Positions 26,701 to 41,700 of a stretch of DNA of 60,000 bases are shown piece by piece. Each line of letters begins with the position of its first letter. Position 1 is the first letter of the stretch. Where the stretch lies: contig NC_135564.1 of NCBI RefSeq assembly GCF_964340395.1, positions 13,863,012 through 13,923,011 on the forward strand, written 5' to 3'. The notes below the pieces were generated by a model. It was not told where the DNA came from. It made no database searches and saw only the letters and a list, made by a program, of their open reading frames with translations. The stretch comes from Glandiceps talaboti (Eukaryota; Hemichordata; Enteropneusta; Spengelidae). The translations under genes were made by a program, and so were the position numbers.

Positions 26701-29700
26701 TGAAGGATTTTTATGGCAATATTTACCATGCATTGGGGGCACTTTGAATTACTAACCAGATAGGAGAAACTGGAATCAGGATAAAATTAATGTTATAATC
26801 CTTGAGAACTGGAGTAGCTTTACTATTCAGTGACTGGTGGTTGACTGGTGTACTTGCTTGGAGGGAATGACCCTTCCTACCAGATTGATAACTTGAGCTA
26901 ACCTAATATCCATAAAGTCAGGTTTTGTACACAGTATATACGAAATATCAACTGAACACAATCAATAGAAACATACCTCATGCGATGTGAATGGTACCAG
27001 CATACCAACGCCCCCAGACAGTGTAGTGTAAACCAATGATTCCGATCCACCAGGTATCAGGGTAGCTTTTTGTAGCGAACACACGGTTTCACCAATATGA
27101 AAGTTTGCAATCACATCAGATTTCTGTGATGCTCCATTCAGTAACCCTCTATCCCATAATGCTTTGTTACCTGTCGGGTCTTCATCGACGTCATCATTTG
27201 TATTGGGTGGTAATCTCACCTGTAACCATGGCAATCAGTTTAGAGTTATCACTGTGTTACTAAATTGTAAACTGAGATTCAAAGCCAAAGTATTTTTTCG
27301 AAAATCCTGATGAAGACCTTGCAGCAATTATATTAGTGTCATATTACTCTGTTCCTATACTGAACAGTCACATTGCAGTTCTGAAATTCTCTCAAATAAT
27401 GCCAGGAACTGAACATTCATTCATAATTGTATTTCCGCAATTTCTCTCAAATAATTTCACTTCACTTATGCAGAGAATTTCTTTCACTAGTCTTATGGCC
27501 ATCTAGCTTTCGTAAATGACAACAGAACCTATCTTCATAATATACTCAAATTTGTGTGAGGGAGAGCGTTTTATCTGTAACGAATCTCAGGAGCAAAGTG
27601 ATAGCACTTCCCATTTCAAGTTAGTGTTCACTGGCTCTGTGTGATACAACCACACAGAAACCATTACGAAACTACACGTTATTCACTTTAAGCTAACAAG
27701 ATTGCAATTCCTTGCTACATTTTGTCTAAATGAAATAAACCATTTAAACGTACTGCATCTAGACACAGACACTTGACTTGGGCACCAATATCTTGATGTC
27801 TGCAAGGTGGCACATAAGTTCATTTCATTCAGACAGAATGTCGCAAGAAACTGTATTCATTCAACCTTGCTATCTTAGCATGTAGCATGTACAGTTTGGT
27901 ATTGGTTTCTGCGTGGTTATATCAGAGCACCCAGTGAACACAAACATGAAATGGGCAGTAAATGAAAACAGAACTCACCACTGAAACGTTTCCAAATTTG
28001 TCTGCAGCAGCCATAGTATCATAATCAAGTATACTAGCAGCTGTGATATATCGTGGATTTGTATCGTCAGCAAATATAATCATCTGATTCTCTTGATGTT
28101 TGTAACGAAGAAAATGGAAACTTTCCTGGACATCACTGACTGCTATACGACTGCCAAGTATACTGATGTTTACTATAAAATTAGGAATGTGCTGAAAGGG
28201 AACAAGAAAAGACACAAATTGGTTATTACAAACTCAGGTCTCAAAATGAAAGTAGGTGACTTTGGAGTTATTTGGAACACTACTACACTGTTTTCGTTTT
28301 CAAAGCTATCTTCCATTTTCTACTGATTGTTTTTCCTAACTTGTTTGTTTTTCCTAACTTGTAAATTAACTGTATCACTGGATTTTGTTTTCTGACAGAT
28401 TAAACTTTCTTACAGAATGCACTAACCATGTATATAGGTTACACCCAATTCATGAAATGTGCATGTAACTTTGCCCAGTTCATGGAATGGTCAACCTTAT
28501 ACAAATGAGAGTATAGAATACGATCTAAAAGGGGCAAAATTAAATTTTGGGGGCAAGAGTTTTGAACTGGGGTGTTGATTATCAAACTCTATTAAAAACA
28601 CAAGCTACACTGAATTATAATAAAATAAGAATTGTGAAGTGATGAGTTTGTAAATACATGATAATAAAGTTGTTTGATTCTTATTCTATTTTGTGTGTGT
28701 CCTATAAAAGATGCTCATTTCATGTACTGGGCATATCTTACCATACCCACTTCATAACCTGGGCAACACGATTGACTATTTCATGAACTGGGCAAAGTTA
28801 CCCACCCATTTCATGAATTGAGCAATTTCACAGATTGGGTGTAACTTATACACAAATACTCATATAGTTTGTATAAGTGTTTGTCCACATGCACTTGTAA
28901 AATGTCGGGGATTTATACACCCACCAAATACATGCAAAATCTCAGGTGATGTCTACACAAACAATAGCTAATTGAGTCAAGTTGTGACACAGCTGTAATT
29001 TGAGATTTTACCTCCTTTCATCAAAAAATAACAAATTCACAGATATAGTCATTGCTATATATCTGTGACTATGTTATTCAATGAAAGGAGATAAAATCTC
29101 ACTTGTCATGAAATTATATAAATTTGAAAAGGTGTCAGGTTTTTAACAACCAAGGTTAGTAAAACATACCAAAAACACTGTAAATTGTGTACACCTATAA
29201 AATATAATTCTGACAAGATCACTTTCGATAAGCTACAACAGAAACAAACTAAAACTATAATTGTGACATGTTGGGTATTGAATGTTAATATGATGACACT
29301 CACGCTGTCACAAAAGGACGAGTCAGTCAAGAAGAACCCATGCTGTGTTTTATTTGTGTAGACAGATAATATACATTTCCGTTGACTTCTAATGTTAAAT
29401 CTATCTTGATCACAGGATGATTATATAATTTAATATATAAGCATCCCTGTCACCAATTTATGTAACCAACTACATGCCACAATAATAGTTTTCATTGTGT
29501 CTCCTAACATGTCAAAATTAAGGGTACCATAGTCATAAGTTGCAACAGAATGATGTGATAGTTGTTTTCACTGACTTACTTTGTTTTCACATTTTCTCAA
29601 TAGTTTCTTTTTTCCCATGTCATACAACCTGAGTAGCTTGCCTACACCAATCAATACTCTACCTTGGAATGGACAGATGGCTGCTGGCACTTCATCAACT

Positions 29701-32700
29701 GAAGTCTAACATGGAAAATAAAAAAAGTACACTGAGTTAACAATCTTACTACTACAGAGACTAAACTGAGGAGCAATACACCCTGATTTAGTGTAATTAC
29801 ACAAACTTACTAGAAACCATGTCATAAAAATTTGATCAAATTTTAGCACATTAGAAAAAAAATCAACAGATTTTGCAAAAATATAATCGCTAGATTGAAG
29901 TTGAAGGACACCCTTTCTTTACCAAAAATTCTGAGTTATAGTTTTGACTTCCTGATGTGTCTACTGACTTTGTTCAGATTTGGCATTCAACTTTGGCAAA
30001 GGATGGTGAATGTAAAATTCAAACTTATACTTCGAAGCAAGCTAATCATACTAGACACTAATACGTGTCAAAAATGTTTCAATAATATGAACTAAGAATG
30101 AATTTGCTATAAAGAAGTGCAATAAAATGTATCTTACCTTGTGTACTAAGTCCAACCTGTCATCGTCAACAAAGCGATAGGTATAAATGTAGCCTTCAGT
30201 ACACTGTCTGGGGTTAAGGGTCATATCCTTGGCAACACCAACCAACACAAATGTATCCTCTCCTCTGTTAGCAAACTTACAAATAGCAACACTACAAAAT
30301 ATAAAGAACACACAATTGAGAAATTTCAATACATGCCAAGTCCATAAATAGGCATTCAGGATTCCTTCAATGTAAAAATAATATCCACTTTCTGGTTCCA
30401 AGATTTTACTCATAGAGCCTGCAGCAAGTTTTATCTTATTTGGTTAATAAAAATGTGTTGTTATGGGTATCATGTACTGGGTTTGTAACACTTACACGCT
30501 GGGTTTGTGGAACCCATGTAGTTGGTTTTATCAAAGACTGGACTTATAATATTAAGGTAAATGGGACTGTAGTACACAGGAGCTGGGTTTGTAGTACTTA
30601 GGTATGTTTTTTTTAAATGAAAGACAGGGGGGGGGGGATCAGTGACATTATCTAACCAATGTAATTGAGCTGAAATATGGATTATGGAATCATTCATCAT
30701 GTCCACCTGTCAATCATCTAAGTCTTGTTGTTAACCCATCATTGACTTGTACTAAACTCTGAACACACACAAAAAATAATATGCCGTGTGGTTCATTTCT
30801 CACTACATGATAAATCATTACAAATATTTCAGTGATAAATACCTGTTTATAGACATAATATGACATTGAATATTATGACAGAGACCCCACAGCCTCACAA
30901 CGGATGGTAGGGCATACACAAGTTATTTTCATGAGTGATGCAGTGTATACTGCAGCTGTATTTTTGTAAGCAACATTTCCCACAACTGCTGTAAATTGGT
31001 ATTTCATATCAATGCTGTGCCTGCAGAACTGTCAAATACTAAGATTAGTTTTTATGTACAACTGCCGACATCAGACCATGGACAAACGAAACCTGTTACA
31101 AACAGGGCAAGTAAACGACTGAATTGGATTAATAACACTTTGCACAACATGTTGGAAGTACAGAGACTTGTATTACATTCCATCCTTTGATAAGAACAGT
31201 TGTATGGCCTCTTTACGTAATAGTTCACATTCACAAACAAATTTCCAGTTCCCCTGGCAATTCAAGTACACATAAGAGGCCATAAAACTGTTCTTATCAA
31301 ACCATGGTGTGTAATACAAGTCTCCACTGTTCCAACATGCTGAGCCAAGTGTTATTAATCCAATTCAGTTGTTTACTTTCCCTGTTTGCAACAGGTCCTA
31401 TTTGTCCACAGTCTGCTGTCGGCAGTTGTAAAGTGGCACGGTCTATAACTTTGTCCATTTCAATAACACAGCTCTACAAACCTGAAAGCTGCTTCATTTT
31501 GTTCCAGCTGTTCTACATGTGTAGATTTCCCTGTAATAGGATTGAGGACTCTGATCACCGACGCCCACATACCGGCACCAGCTTTCGGTGCACCAAATAC
31601 ATCTTCGGGCAAGTTCTCATTCATAAAAGCAGCAGCCATTTCTGCGGCCATTTCTTGTTCCTCCTCTCCAGCTGCTTCTACCATTTCCTAATGTACAACA
31701 TTGATAATGAGATGGAATTAGTAAATAACAACTAATCCTAATAAATTATAACAATAGGACATGGTAGGAAGTCTAGTTGCTAGACCCCCAGCAGGCCATT
31801 GAAGACTGCAAACAGGAAATTGAGAATATAGCGCCCTCGCTCAAATTGGGGGTATCATCACCTCATAGTCCCATTTCTTAAGAGCTTTGTTCCTTGTATT
31901 CTGTAGATGGGATGTTTTTTGCATCATTCAGACATCGAGGAAAGCAGCATTACTCTATGATTAACCGAGTAACCTATACCATGTATACCCCCAACGTACA
32001 CACAGACAGGAAGTAGAGCACACACAATTTCTATCATTTTGACTCACAACAACAAAACTTGGCTATCATTAGAGGGCACACTGACTACCACATTACTTAC
32101 TTCTGCCATCTGTTGTTTTCTCTGTGTTTTGGTAGCATCAGTATATGCATTGTGGTCGGTTTCTATGACAACCAGGTTGTTACCATCTTGATTGACAGCA
32201 AACTTTCTTGGTGTGTATTTTAATGGAATTGATACTTGATTGAACACTGCACCTAGCTTCTCAAGGGCCAAGATTCTAAGGGTGAAGACAAGTAAAAGAG
32301 ATTATTTCCATGGAATCAGATAGAAATTCTACATCATGACAAAGGCATAGACATCAAGGAACTGAACATGTTCAATATCAGTGTTCTTGCTAGTCAGCAA
32401 ATAGGTAAAATCTACATGTGTTCCAAGAGTAACTTTAGCACGGCTCTCACTCAAAACTGTGGTAGAGTATACCCAACAATATAAGAAATATCCCGACAGG
32501 GCTAGGTTTAAATCAAAATATAAGCACTGGATTCTAAGTACATATTAAGGTTATTAGTTATTTGCATTTCATTATGCTCCAGTTGACATGTACATTTCGT
32601 ATCACCATAGTGTGTTTATCTGTTTTCTTATTAATGTAAACCATTGTTGTTTGTTGTTTTCTGACTCTGTAATCAGTGTTAATTTGAGCAACACCAGTCA

Positions 32701-35700
32701 CAACATTTTTTGTGATATGCAATTCATTTTTTTTTTAAATTGAGTGGCTAGACTCGATTAGTTTTCCGAAAACTATTTTCTAGTCTCTCACCCACAACTT
32801 GAAATCGTTTTCCTTTTGGATGTTATCATTTATATCTTTTCTGTATGTTTATTACTTGTGGGGAATAAATCTCAATTTCAATATATAGAAAACAATGCCA
32901 TTTTACCAGACTTTCCCCTCTCTAGCCCTGTTACCATGTGCACGGTTTCAAAATCTTAGCGTAAAAACCAACGTACGTAACTAGTTTTGAAGTGAAAGTG
33001 ACATTACCTAAGTGTGTTGGTGGAAATGGCCACAATACCTTCTGGACACTGTTCTGAGGCAAAGCTGGACGCATACTCCAATGTTTCATAGGATAGCGGT
33101 GTAAGATGGAAACGCGACTGGTACCAGTAACTAAGCCAGGATCTACTGGACATGGCTAATACCTGTAGAGAGCACAAGAAAATCAATTCTTTATTCTGGG
33201 TGTACTGAACTTAGCCAAACTTTTACACTTGAATAGTTGGGTGGCAGTCAAACAAACACGATAGTAACTGACTTTGACACCATACTTAACTGCTAAATTA
33301 TTAGTCAGGGACCTGACTACATGCAAGTACAGGTTTGGAGTGAAAGACATCTCTACTCTACGCTATTATAATTTTTTTAAAAATGCATTTTTTAGTATCA
33401 TCACACTAAACTGAGAAAATGTATCAGAAACTTGACTATAAACAAAAAACAAGCTTGGAGTGAAACACACCAAACTTTCCTGAAATACTGGGTTAATCTA
33501 ACACTTTTCAGTTATGGATTTCTGAAACTTAAACCAATAACTATTTGGTACCACACTAGTTATTTCAAATATTACTTACTGCTTCATTGCCTTGCATTTT
33601 GATTCTGAATAGCTTGACAGGTCTTGACCCTAGATATCTAGTACGTGTGTCAGATAAATCTCCAGTCACAGGATCCAACACAGTACGCAGTAACACACCA
33701 TTCTGTTCATGTAATGTATGGACATACAAATGGCATTAGTGTCAAAGTTACATGGAAACATACAAAACAAAGGAATGCATTATGATTCAATACAATACCA
33801 TTCTGTCAATTCACCATACAACCAGCAAGAGGCAAGAATTTACAAACACAACATGTTACAAACAGAAAATAAATCAATGAATTGGATTAATGACACCTGA
33901 CACATGTTGGAAGTGCAGAGACTTGTATTACATTTCATGGTTTGAGAAGCACAGTTTTATGGCCTCTTTTAATGACAGCTCACAATCACAAATTTAAGTT
34001 TTCTTGACATATCATGTACATATAAAGATGCCATAAAACAGTCCACATCAATCCATGATGTAATAACAAGTAGTTCAAACATAACATACTTAGTCCAATG
34101 CATTTAATTACTTCCCCGTTTTAAACTAGTTCCGCTTGCAAACACTTACCTGTTGCCGGTTGCAGATGCAATACGAGACAAGGTTACATGTACTTATTAT
34201 CAGAATATACCCTTCCTCTTGCCTCTGATATCCAACATTATTTCTACAAATCTATAATTCTCCTACAATCTTCTTCAGTTAATAATAATTATAACAAAGT
34301 GAGTTTACCTGAAGTCCAATATTAAGATAGAGTAAGCCACCACCAGCTTCTAATGTACCACTTTCACCACTGGTCATTTCTATAATACACAGTGATTCTG
34401 CCAACGCAGGGAGTGCCTGCATACTGAGTGGTTGCAAACAGTCCTGTCAAGATATAACATATATAATGTATCATGTGTCATGAATATGTTGGTGTAGTTT
34501 CATTAACAGTGTTTTTGTTCAGGGTGGTGAGTAAAGTAGGCAAATCCACCTGAATTCACAAGGTATTTTACTGGGGTGCTCCACCATGAAGGTATGGAAA
34601 TGGACAAAAGTTTTATCAGACTTCCTGTCCGTGTTACTCAGGGTCCCAATGCTAGGCAAAAACACTGATGAAATACTGACAAGGGCTAAGACATGTGTAA
34701 TGTACAATTCAAACCATTGTTTTGAATTACAAATGTTTGTTGATTGTAATTTCCTTCATGACTCACATGACTGATGGTAGCAAATAACAACACAGGGGAT
34801 ATTTAGCATGTTCCACATGGCTAATTTGACTGGTGGCAATTAACAACATAGGGGCTTCAATTTGAAGATGTATGTATCCATTGTTGTGATTGTACAGTTC
34901 GTTTTTACCTCATGTCACATCCTTGTATTTATGACGATACAGTTGGAAAGTGTTCTATTCGTACATAGGAAGAATAAACGTACTGGGTTGGCCAATCTGT
35001 ACTGACAGACTCAAGAATATGCACTCCAACCCACAATCTTTACAATGACTGATACAAATAGGACAAACTTACTGATGGATCTAATGAAATAATCCTGACA
35101 GTGTTGTCAGCTAAACCGACAGCCAAGAAACGAGATCTCTGTTCTCCTTGTGGTACGCTGGCTAGACTCATACACTGGACATCTGCAGACATTTCTTTAC
35201 GTTCTGTGTATTCATTCAACTGACCACTCTAGAAAACAGACAAGAACGAAAACATCTTTAAATCTCATTATCACAACTCTAGTACAATACAATGTATTAC
35301 TCATTTTACCATGAAGGTAGTAAGATAATACAAGAGACTACCACATTCCCCTCCCAACCCCCATTCAGGTAAATACTGTAGTTCAGTGAGAACATGATAC
35401 ATTTTATGAAATAAAAGACTGTCCCAAGATCCAGCAATGTTTGCAAAAAACTGACACTATGGGAATAACAAATACAAATGACTTCCCAAAGTTATTTCTA
35501 AAATCAAGAAACTCCTAAAGAAGAAATATTCCTGAAACATCAGCTTTCCAAACACTGAAGTGCAGTGTTGACACTCTTTACTACGTTTCTACTCAATTCT
35601 AATCCCAGTAGTATTTACATAATATTATGTTGATTGCTGCATAGGTTATATATGGTAGAATCAAGACATGATTTCTCAAAGAGACTTACTGGGTCCATTT

Positions 35701-38700
35701 CAAAATACACCAATTCTCCACCAGTCAGTGCAATCACAACCTGTAAGACAAACCACAAGTTAAATCAGTCATGCTAAATGTTTATCACTAGATTTCATTT
35801 GAAAGTACACAGGTAAAAGATATTACAGGACTATGTCTGTAGAACCCCAAGTGCTGGACTGTGTCAGTGCCTGGTTTTGTAGTACTCACTGGTACTACGA
35901 TGTACCGGTAGAACCTTGGTTCTGTTTACAGTATCCATGTGCTGTGTTTGCTCGTATATAATGTTACTCCAGTACTTGGTTGTAGGACCTTGTTTCTGTG
36001 TTTACAGTACTGGAGTTATGTGGGTTTGTAGTACCCAGATACAGGAGTTGTGTGGGTTTGTAGTACCCAGGTACTGGAGTTGTGTGGGTTTGTAGTACCC
36101 AGATACAGGAGTTGTGTGGGTTTGTAGTACCCAGGTCCTGGAGTTGTGTGGGTTTGTAGTACCCAGATACTGGTGTTGTGTGGGTTTGTAGTACCAAGGT
36201 ACTGGTGATGGGTTTGCAGTGCCAATGTACTGGTGATGGGTTTGCAGTGCACAGGTACCAGGTTTCATCAATGGCTGGATTTGTGGTGCCAAGGTACCAA
36301 GGTTTTAGTGATGACAGGTTTGCAGTACCTGGGTACTGGGTTTGTTTTTGGTACTGGGTTTGAAGACTGGGTGGATCAGTGACATTATCTAATCAATGTA
36401 ATTCAGCTGAAACACGGATTTATAGAATCATTCATCATGTCCACCTGTCAATCATCTAAGACTTGATGTAAAACCATTATTGGTAATTTCAACATAATGA
36501 ATTTCAGCTTCATTCAAAGTAACTCTCACAAAATTCAACAACAGACACTCTTCTATAGAACAGTACCTGTCTCTGATTGACAGCACATCTGACAATAACT
36601 TTCTTTCCCGGTGTTCTCCATTCATTGACACGTTTATCTGCTCTGATGTGACGAATACCTTCAGGGTAGATCTAAACAGAGAAACAACAAAATAGTCAAG
36701 TCATACAATTATTTAACGTTAGTAAAAATGTAAATAAGGTATCTTTTTCAGAAACAAATTCTTGTTTTATTTCTAAATCTAATTTATCTGTTTGGACCAA
36801 ATATTCTGTATGTGGTCTACTTCTGAAATGGTTAGACTGATGTGTGAGGGCGCCCTAACGTGGCGTACCTCATAGACTACTGAATCACATCCTTTGTTTT
36901 ATATAGTGTTTTCTCCATTAGAACTTTTCCCATTTCTGTCACGTTGAATCTTCAATTTCCTCAAAAATGCCTGACTTAAGCACAGAACTAGTCGGACACT
37001 TCAGCCTTCTTTGTTTTCAGATCAGTTAACAGAACTGACAGAACAACAGTGTGCCCTCTAAGCCAATTTGACGCACCACTGATGCACACAATTTCCAGTG
37101 AAGCACCAAAATTTGGTGTTTCCCTATCTCTTACTATGTGGTGACTCACAAGAAATCCCAGTTTTTCTCATTTTGACTCATAACAACAAAATTTGGCTAT
37201 CATTAGAGAGTACACTGCAGAACGACTTACTTGTAGTAGGGCATCGTCTCCAATCAATGAACAAGACAAGGTTGGCGTTGTACCCAGGAAACCAGAATCT
37301 GTGACTTCCTCAACTGTCTCACCAATAGACAATACCAATGTAGCATTCACAAAGGATACTATGATATAGGCATCATATTCCTCTATAACAAATCAATACA
37401 CAGTTTCATTAGTAACACATAATATGCATACAAATATTGTAACAAGTTACATCTTTTTGTTTACATTTTTTTTCTAATTATCTTGATATGGTTTTTTGAA
37501 TTGATTGGTCACTGAATTAATTTATACCTATGGCTTTTATTTCAAGGTACAGGTACATGCCATTCAAGGGTATCTCAAACCTCAAAGTTTGCTGGTAAAT
37601 TCTTATTATCAATTAGCATAAATGTTTAATATATCAGGCGTGGGGGAGGTGGTAGTTGGGGGGGGGGGGGGGGGGGGGGGGGGCCTATAACTTTTTTTTT
37701 TAAATTAAATCTTTTATTTTCCAAAAGAGTTGGGGGAATAACTTATGTTTAACATGATTCAAAAGTCTACAAACATTCATTCTCACAAGAAGCATTTTGT
37801 TATGTTAACATTTCCCAAGAGTTGGGACTGACCAGTACAGGAGGAGCCCTGGTTATTGGGTATAAGATAGATGTATATTATTTGCATCATACACTGTCAT
37901 TGTCATACAGCTTATTACTTACCATCTATATTCTTCCTGACAGTCCATACAGCGTTAGGATTACCTGGCAGTTCAGATACAGCCATCTCAGATACCTACA
38001 TAAGAAGAGTTACACAGTCTATTATATGTTCAATGTAATACAGAGAGCTGTAGAGTTGGTGCGTGGTACCCCTCTTTTATACACATCCTTGAACTGGGGA
38101 TGGGGATGGTGTCACATCCATGGGACCCGTCATACCAGCTGATCAGCAGATCGAAAGAAGACTTCAATGTATATACATCTACCTTATTTGCTGATTTATG
38201 ACTATTATTTGTGTGATCATCACTTCATTGAGGCCCAGGACAATCATTATTTACGGTACAACCTGATTCTCAACAGTACTGACTATTTGCCTCCAAGAAA
38301 TGTTTGACTTTAGACAGTGATTTTATGAAGGATCAATGTCGGATTTTGATTAAAATTTAGGTGTGAAAAGTTGTTCTTCACTAAAGAATAATCCTATTTA
38401 ATCATTACAGCTCCACTGGTTTGATAGCAGTAATCCAAGACCATGGTATTCAAACACTTGGGTCTAACATAAGACATATTTTACTATTGTATTTTCACTT
38501 ACTTCCAATCCATGTCTAAGGATTCTCATTGATGAACGAGGCCCTCTACCACATGCTGTGTACAGTTGAGGTGTATCCTCATTGGCTAGATCAGCAATCT
38601 GTCAAAAAACACAAATGTACAGACTTTGCTATTGGCTGAGATAATCAGATGAACATATAAATGTACAGACCTTGCCATTGGCTGAGATAATCAGATGACT

Positions 38701-41700
38701 ATATAAGCGTACTGACATTGTTATTGGCTGAGATAAGAATAAGATGTCTACACAAATGTACAGACTTTGCTATTGGCCGAGATAAGAATCAGGCGAATAC
38801 ATAATGTATCGACTTTGCTATTGGCCGAGTGAACAATCAGATGACTACAAAAATGTACAGTCTTTGCTATTGGCTGGGACATGTCAGATGACTACAAAAA
38901 TGTAGTCTTTGCTATTGGCTGAGGCATGTCAGATGACTACAAAAATGTAGTCTTTGCTATTGGCTGAGACAAGTCAGATGACTACAAAAATGTACAGACT
39001 TTACTATTAGCCAAGATAACAATCAGTCAACAGCACAAGCATACAGACTTTGCCATTGGTAAAAAGATATTCTGAATAAAACAGCAACACTTCTGGAAGT
39101 GCAAGCAAACAGATGCCCAAGCATCACTGAGTAACTAACCTGACAAGCCATAATGGGTGATAAGCTTTCCATTTCATCCACTACAACCAGATTTTTCAAC
39201 GGTCTTGGAGCAAAGAAGAAAGTGTCTCCTTCTTCTAAAGGCATTGCACTACTAAACTCGGGTTCCTCATCATCATCACCAAGGTGGGCTATTTGGTACA
39301 AAAAACTGGGGAAAAATTCCAAAAAATAGATCTACTTAGTACTAGTAGCATTTTATGAAGATTTCCTCTACACATTCACTGATTCAGCAAACAGTATACA
39401 GGAAATTGTATGAGTTTTACCACAACCCTCCCTCCCAGCTTTGGAGGTCCTCTAGCATTACCAACAATACAGGTGCACAGTCCCAGTACAAAATACGGAG
39501 TAATATGCAAGTTTTACCCATTACAGAGATCAGGTACAAACAAGTTCCAACACAAAATCACTCACTAGTACTATATGAATACATACATCATTTTACTATA
39601 CCCCTCCCTGTGTTATGTTTTGCCATTACCCTTAATGTTTTTTACATAGATTCTTGAACTAAGCAAAAACACAGGGGTGCAAACAAGGTCCAAGAGAAAA
39701 TCCCTCACAAGTGTTATAGATAAATATGTCAATTTTACTACACCCTCCCTCACTGTCTCTGAGGCTCTCCAACCTTTCCTAAAACACCAAAGTACACATG
39801 GGACCTTGTTTGAAAAGTTGACTTCGGATGTTACATGTAATACTCACTGGTTTCCAAACTCTGATGACACATACAAGAAGCCAGTTTTGAGTACACACAG
39901 TGATGTAGCTATTGGTACAGTGTCAAAATATTTCATTCGTATCTCTGTTACCATGTCCTCGTCTGTCTCAAGGGTTATCTTGAATATGTCGCCTTGCTCA
40001 GTTTGTGCCAAGAAGAAAAACATGGACTGCAAAAAATCCAAAAAAAAATTATGCACTAAATTATAACAAGGAAATGATGGAACTACAAAACTATAAAATA
40101 AAAATTACAAATCAGTTAAAATACAAATGAGAGAGTCACATGACATCAGGTCATACAAGACAATGTCAAGGTCAGAGTTTCATTTCAGCTCCTGTAAACT
40201 AGATCATACAAATAATACTACACACAACGGTAACATTCTGTAACAATTCAGTTTACCTTAGTTTTATGTGTTGCACTACAAACAAACACCATTCCTCTCT
40301 CTGGATCATCTAGATCATTCTGTAAATGAAAGACATTATACAAATATATATCAATCTTCTGATTTTGAATAACTTTGACACTTTGTATAAAATTACTTTT
40401 TTTTTTATAAACACAGATAAGTGTATCAGCTTACACACTAATGAAGCAAAACAAAGATGCGAGAATAAAAGTAGAATAGCTGCTACCCCCTTGTGCAATC
40501 TCTAACTTTAAAAGTCGTTGAAGGTGCTTGTCAAGGGCTTGTCAGCGGTACTGTACCATTACTGTACTAGAGGTACTGTCACCCTTGGCTTTTGTTTGGC
40601 AACCTTCTGAGTGTAGATTTCAATTTGAGGTCATTACTACAAAACTAGAATGAATGTTACAGATGTTGAATTCTATCCTAATAAAGCATTATGGAAACAG
40701 TACAAAATGTCTATTTACATAAAGCTCTTGACACTACATGTAAATGCTAGAGATATCAAATACTCTGAAATCAGAAAATATATGAATTTGACTCCAGTGC
40801 AGCATGTCATATCACTTTAAATATCACTGAGTTGACAAAGTGGGATGAGAACTGTACAAGACTGACAAGAAAACAAAGAAATTTTAAGACAATAATCACC
40901 CTTCTCCTTGGAATTGGCATTCTTATGTCTGGCTGATCACCGAAGTTTTTGTAAGTGATGTAATTTTCAGAACAGATTAGTACTCCACTGGGGCCTTCAT
41001 TTCCTCCAGGTACTATTAGTAAAGTAAAGCACACAGATAATATACTGTTATCATCCAAATTGCTCTCCATACGAAACTGGATTTTAAGATTTCATGTCAA
41101 GGCCAAGTGCAACACTCTTCCACATGGACAGAGAGACAACATATCAACGCGGGTAAAATCATAGACTCTCTCACAGTCCTCGAAGCTTCGCATAAATAGC
41201 TAAAACTTGGGTTGTTTTGTATGTATCTACTCCATAATTGTACTTGTATACTTAGTATCCCAGTATCCCTAGCCCTGTACTGTGCGCCCTCATCGATCAC
41301 ATAGGCCAAACACATCAACAAAATGTTAGCCCTATGTGATCGATGAGGGCGCACAGTACAGGGCTAGGGATACAGCAGGGTTCTCCCAAGCTTGAGAGTA
41401 GTCCCGGACGCTAATTAATATTCATGCTAATTTGCATAATTAATATTCATGAATACATTAATGGTACACTCAAAGTACATGGTGTATGATCAAAGTTGCT
41501 AACAAAAAAGTTAAAACCAACTTTTCTTTCTCTACAGATTTATAGCTCAATCTTTGCACATCGATTTTTTCAATCACAGTTTTTGATTAGTTTTCTCAGA
41601 AAAGCTAAAGTTGTTTCAATCAAACTAAATATCCAAAGACGACTGCAGTTTCAAAACTCTAAAAGGTTGCGTATACCCACACATACGCATTGCGTTTAGA

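Noticed and set aside
28945-29025. C/D-box-like pair beside the 29.0-kb hairpin
   Set aside because: Box C has a pyrimidine at its first position and the flanks do not pair.
33297-33404. Second C/D-like pair (GTGATGA ... CTGA with TTAG/CTAA flanks) in SF3B3 intron 16
   Set aside because: Only a 4-bp stem, about 108 nt long, and no recognised target complement; compatible with chance.
35990-36240. Open frames with repeated YYKPTQ-like units
   Set aside because: They are antisense readings of the 32-bp intronic minisatellite, lying within an SF3B3 intron.
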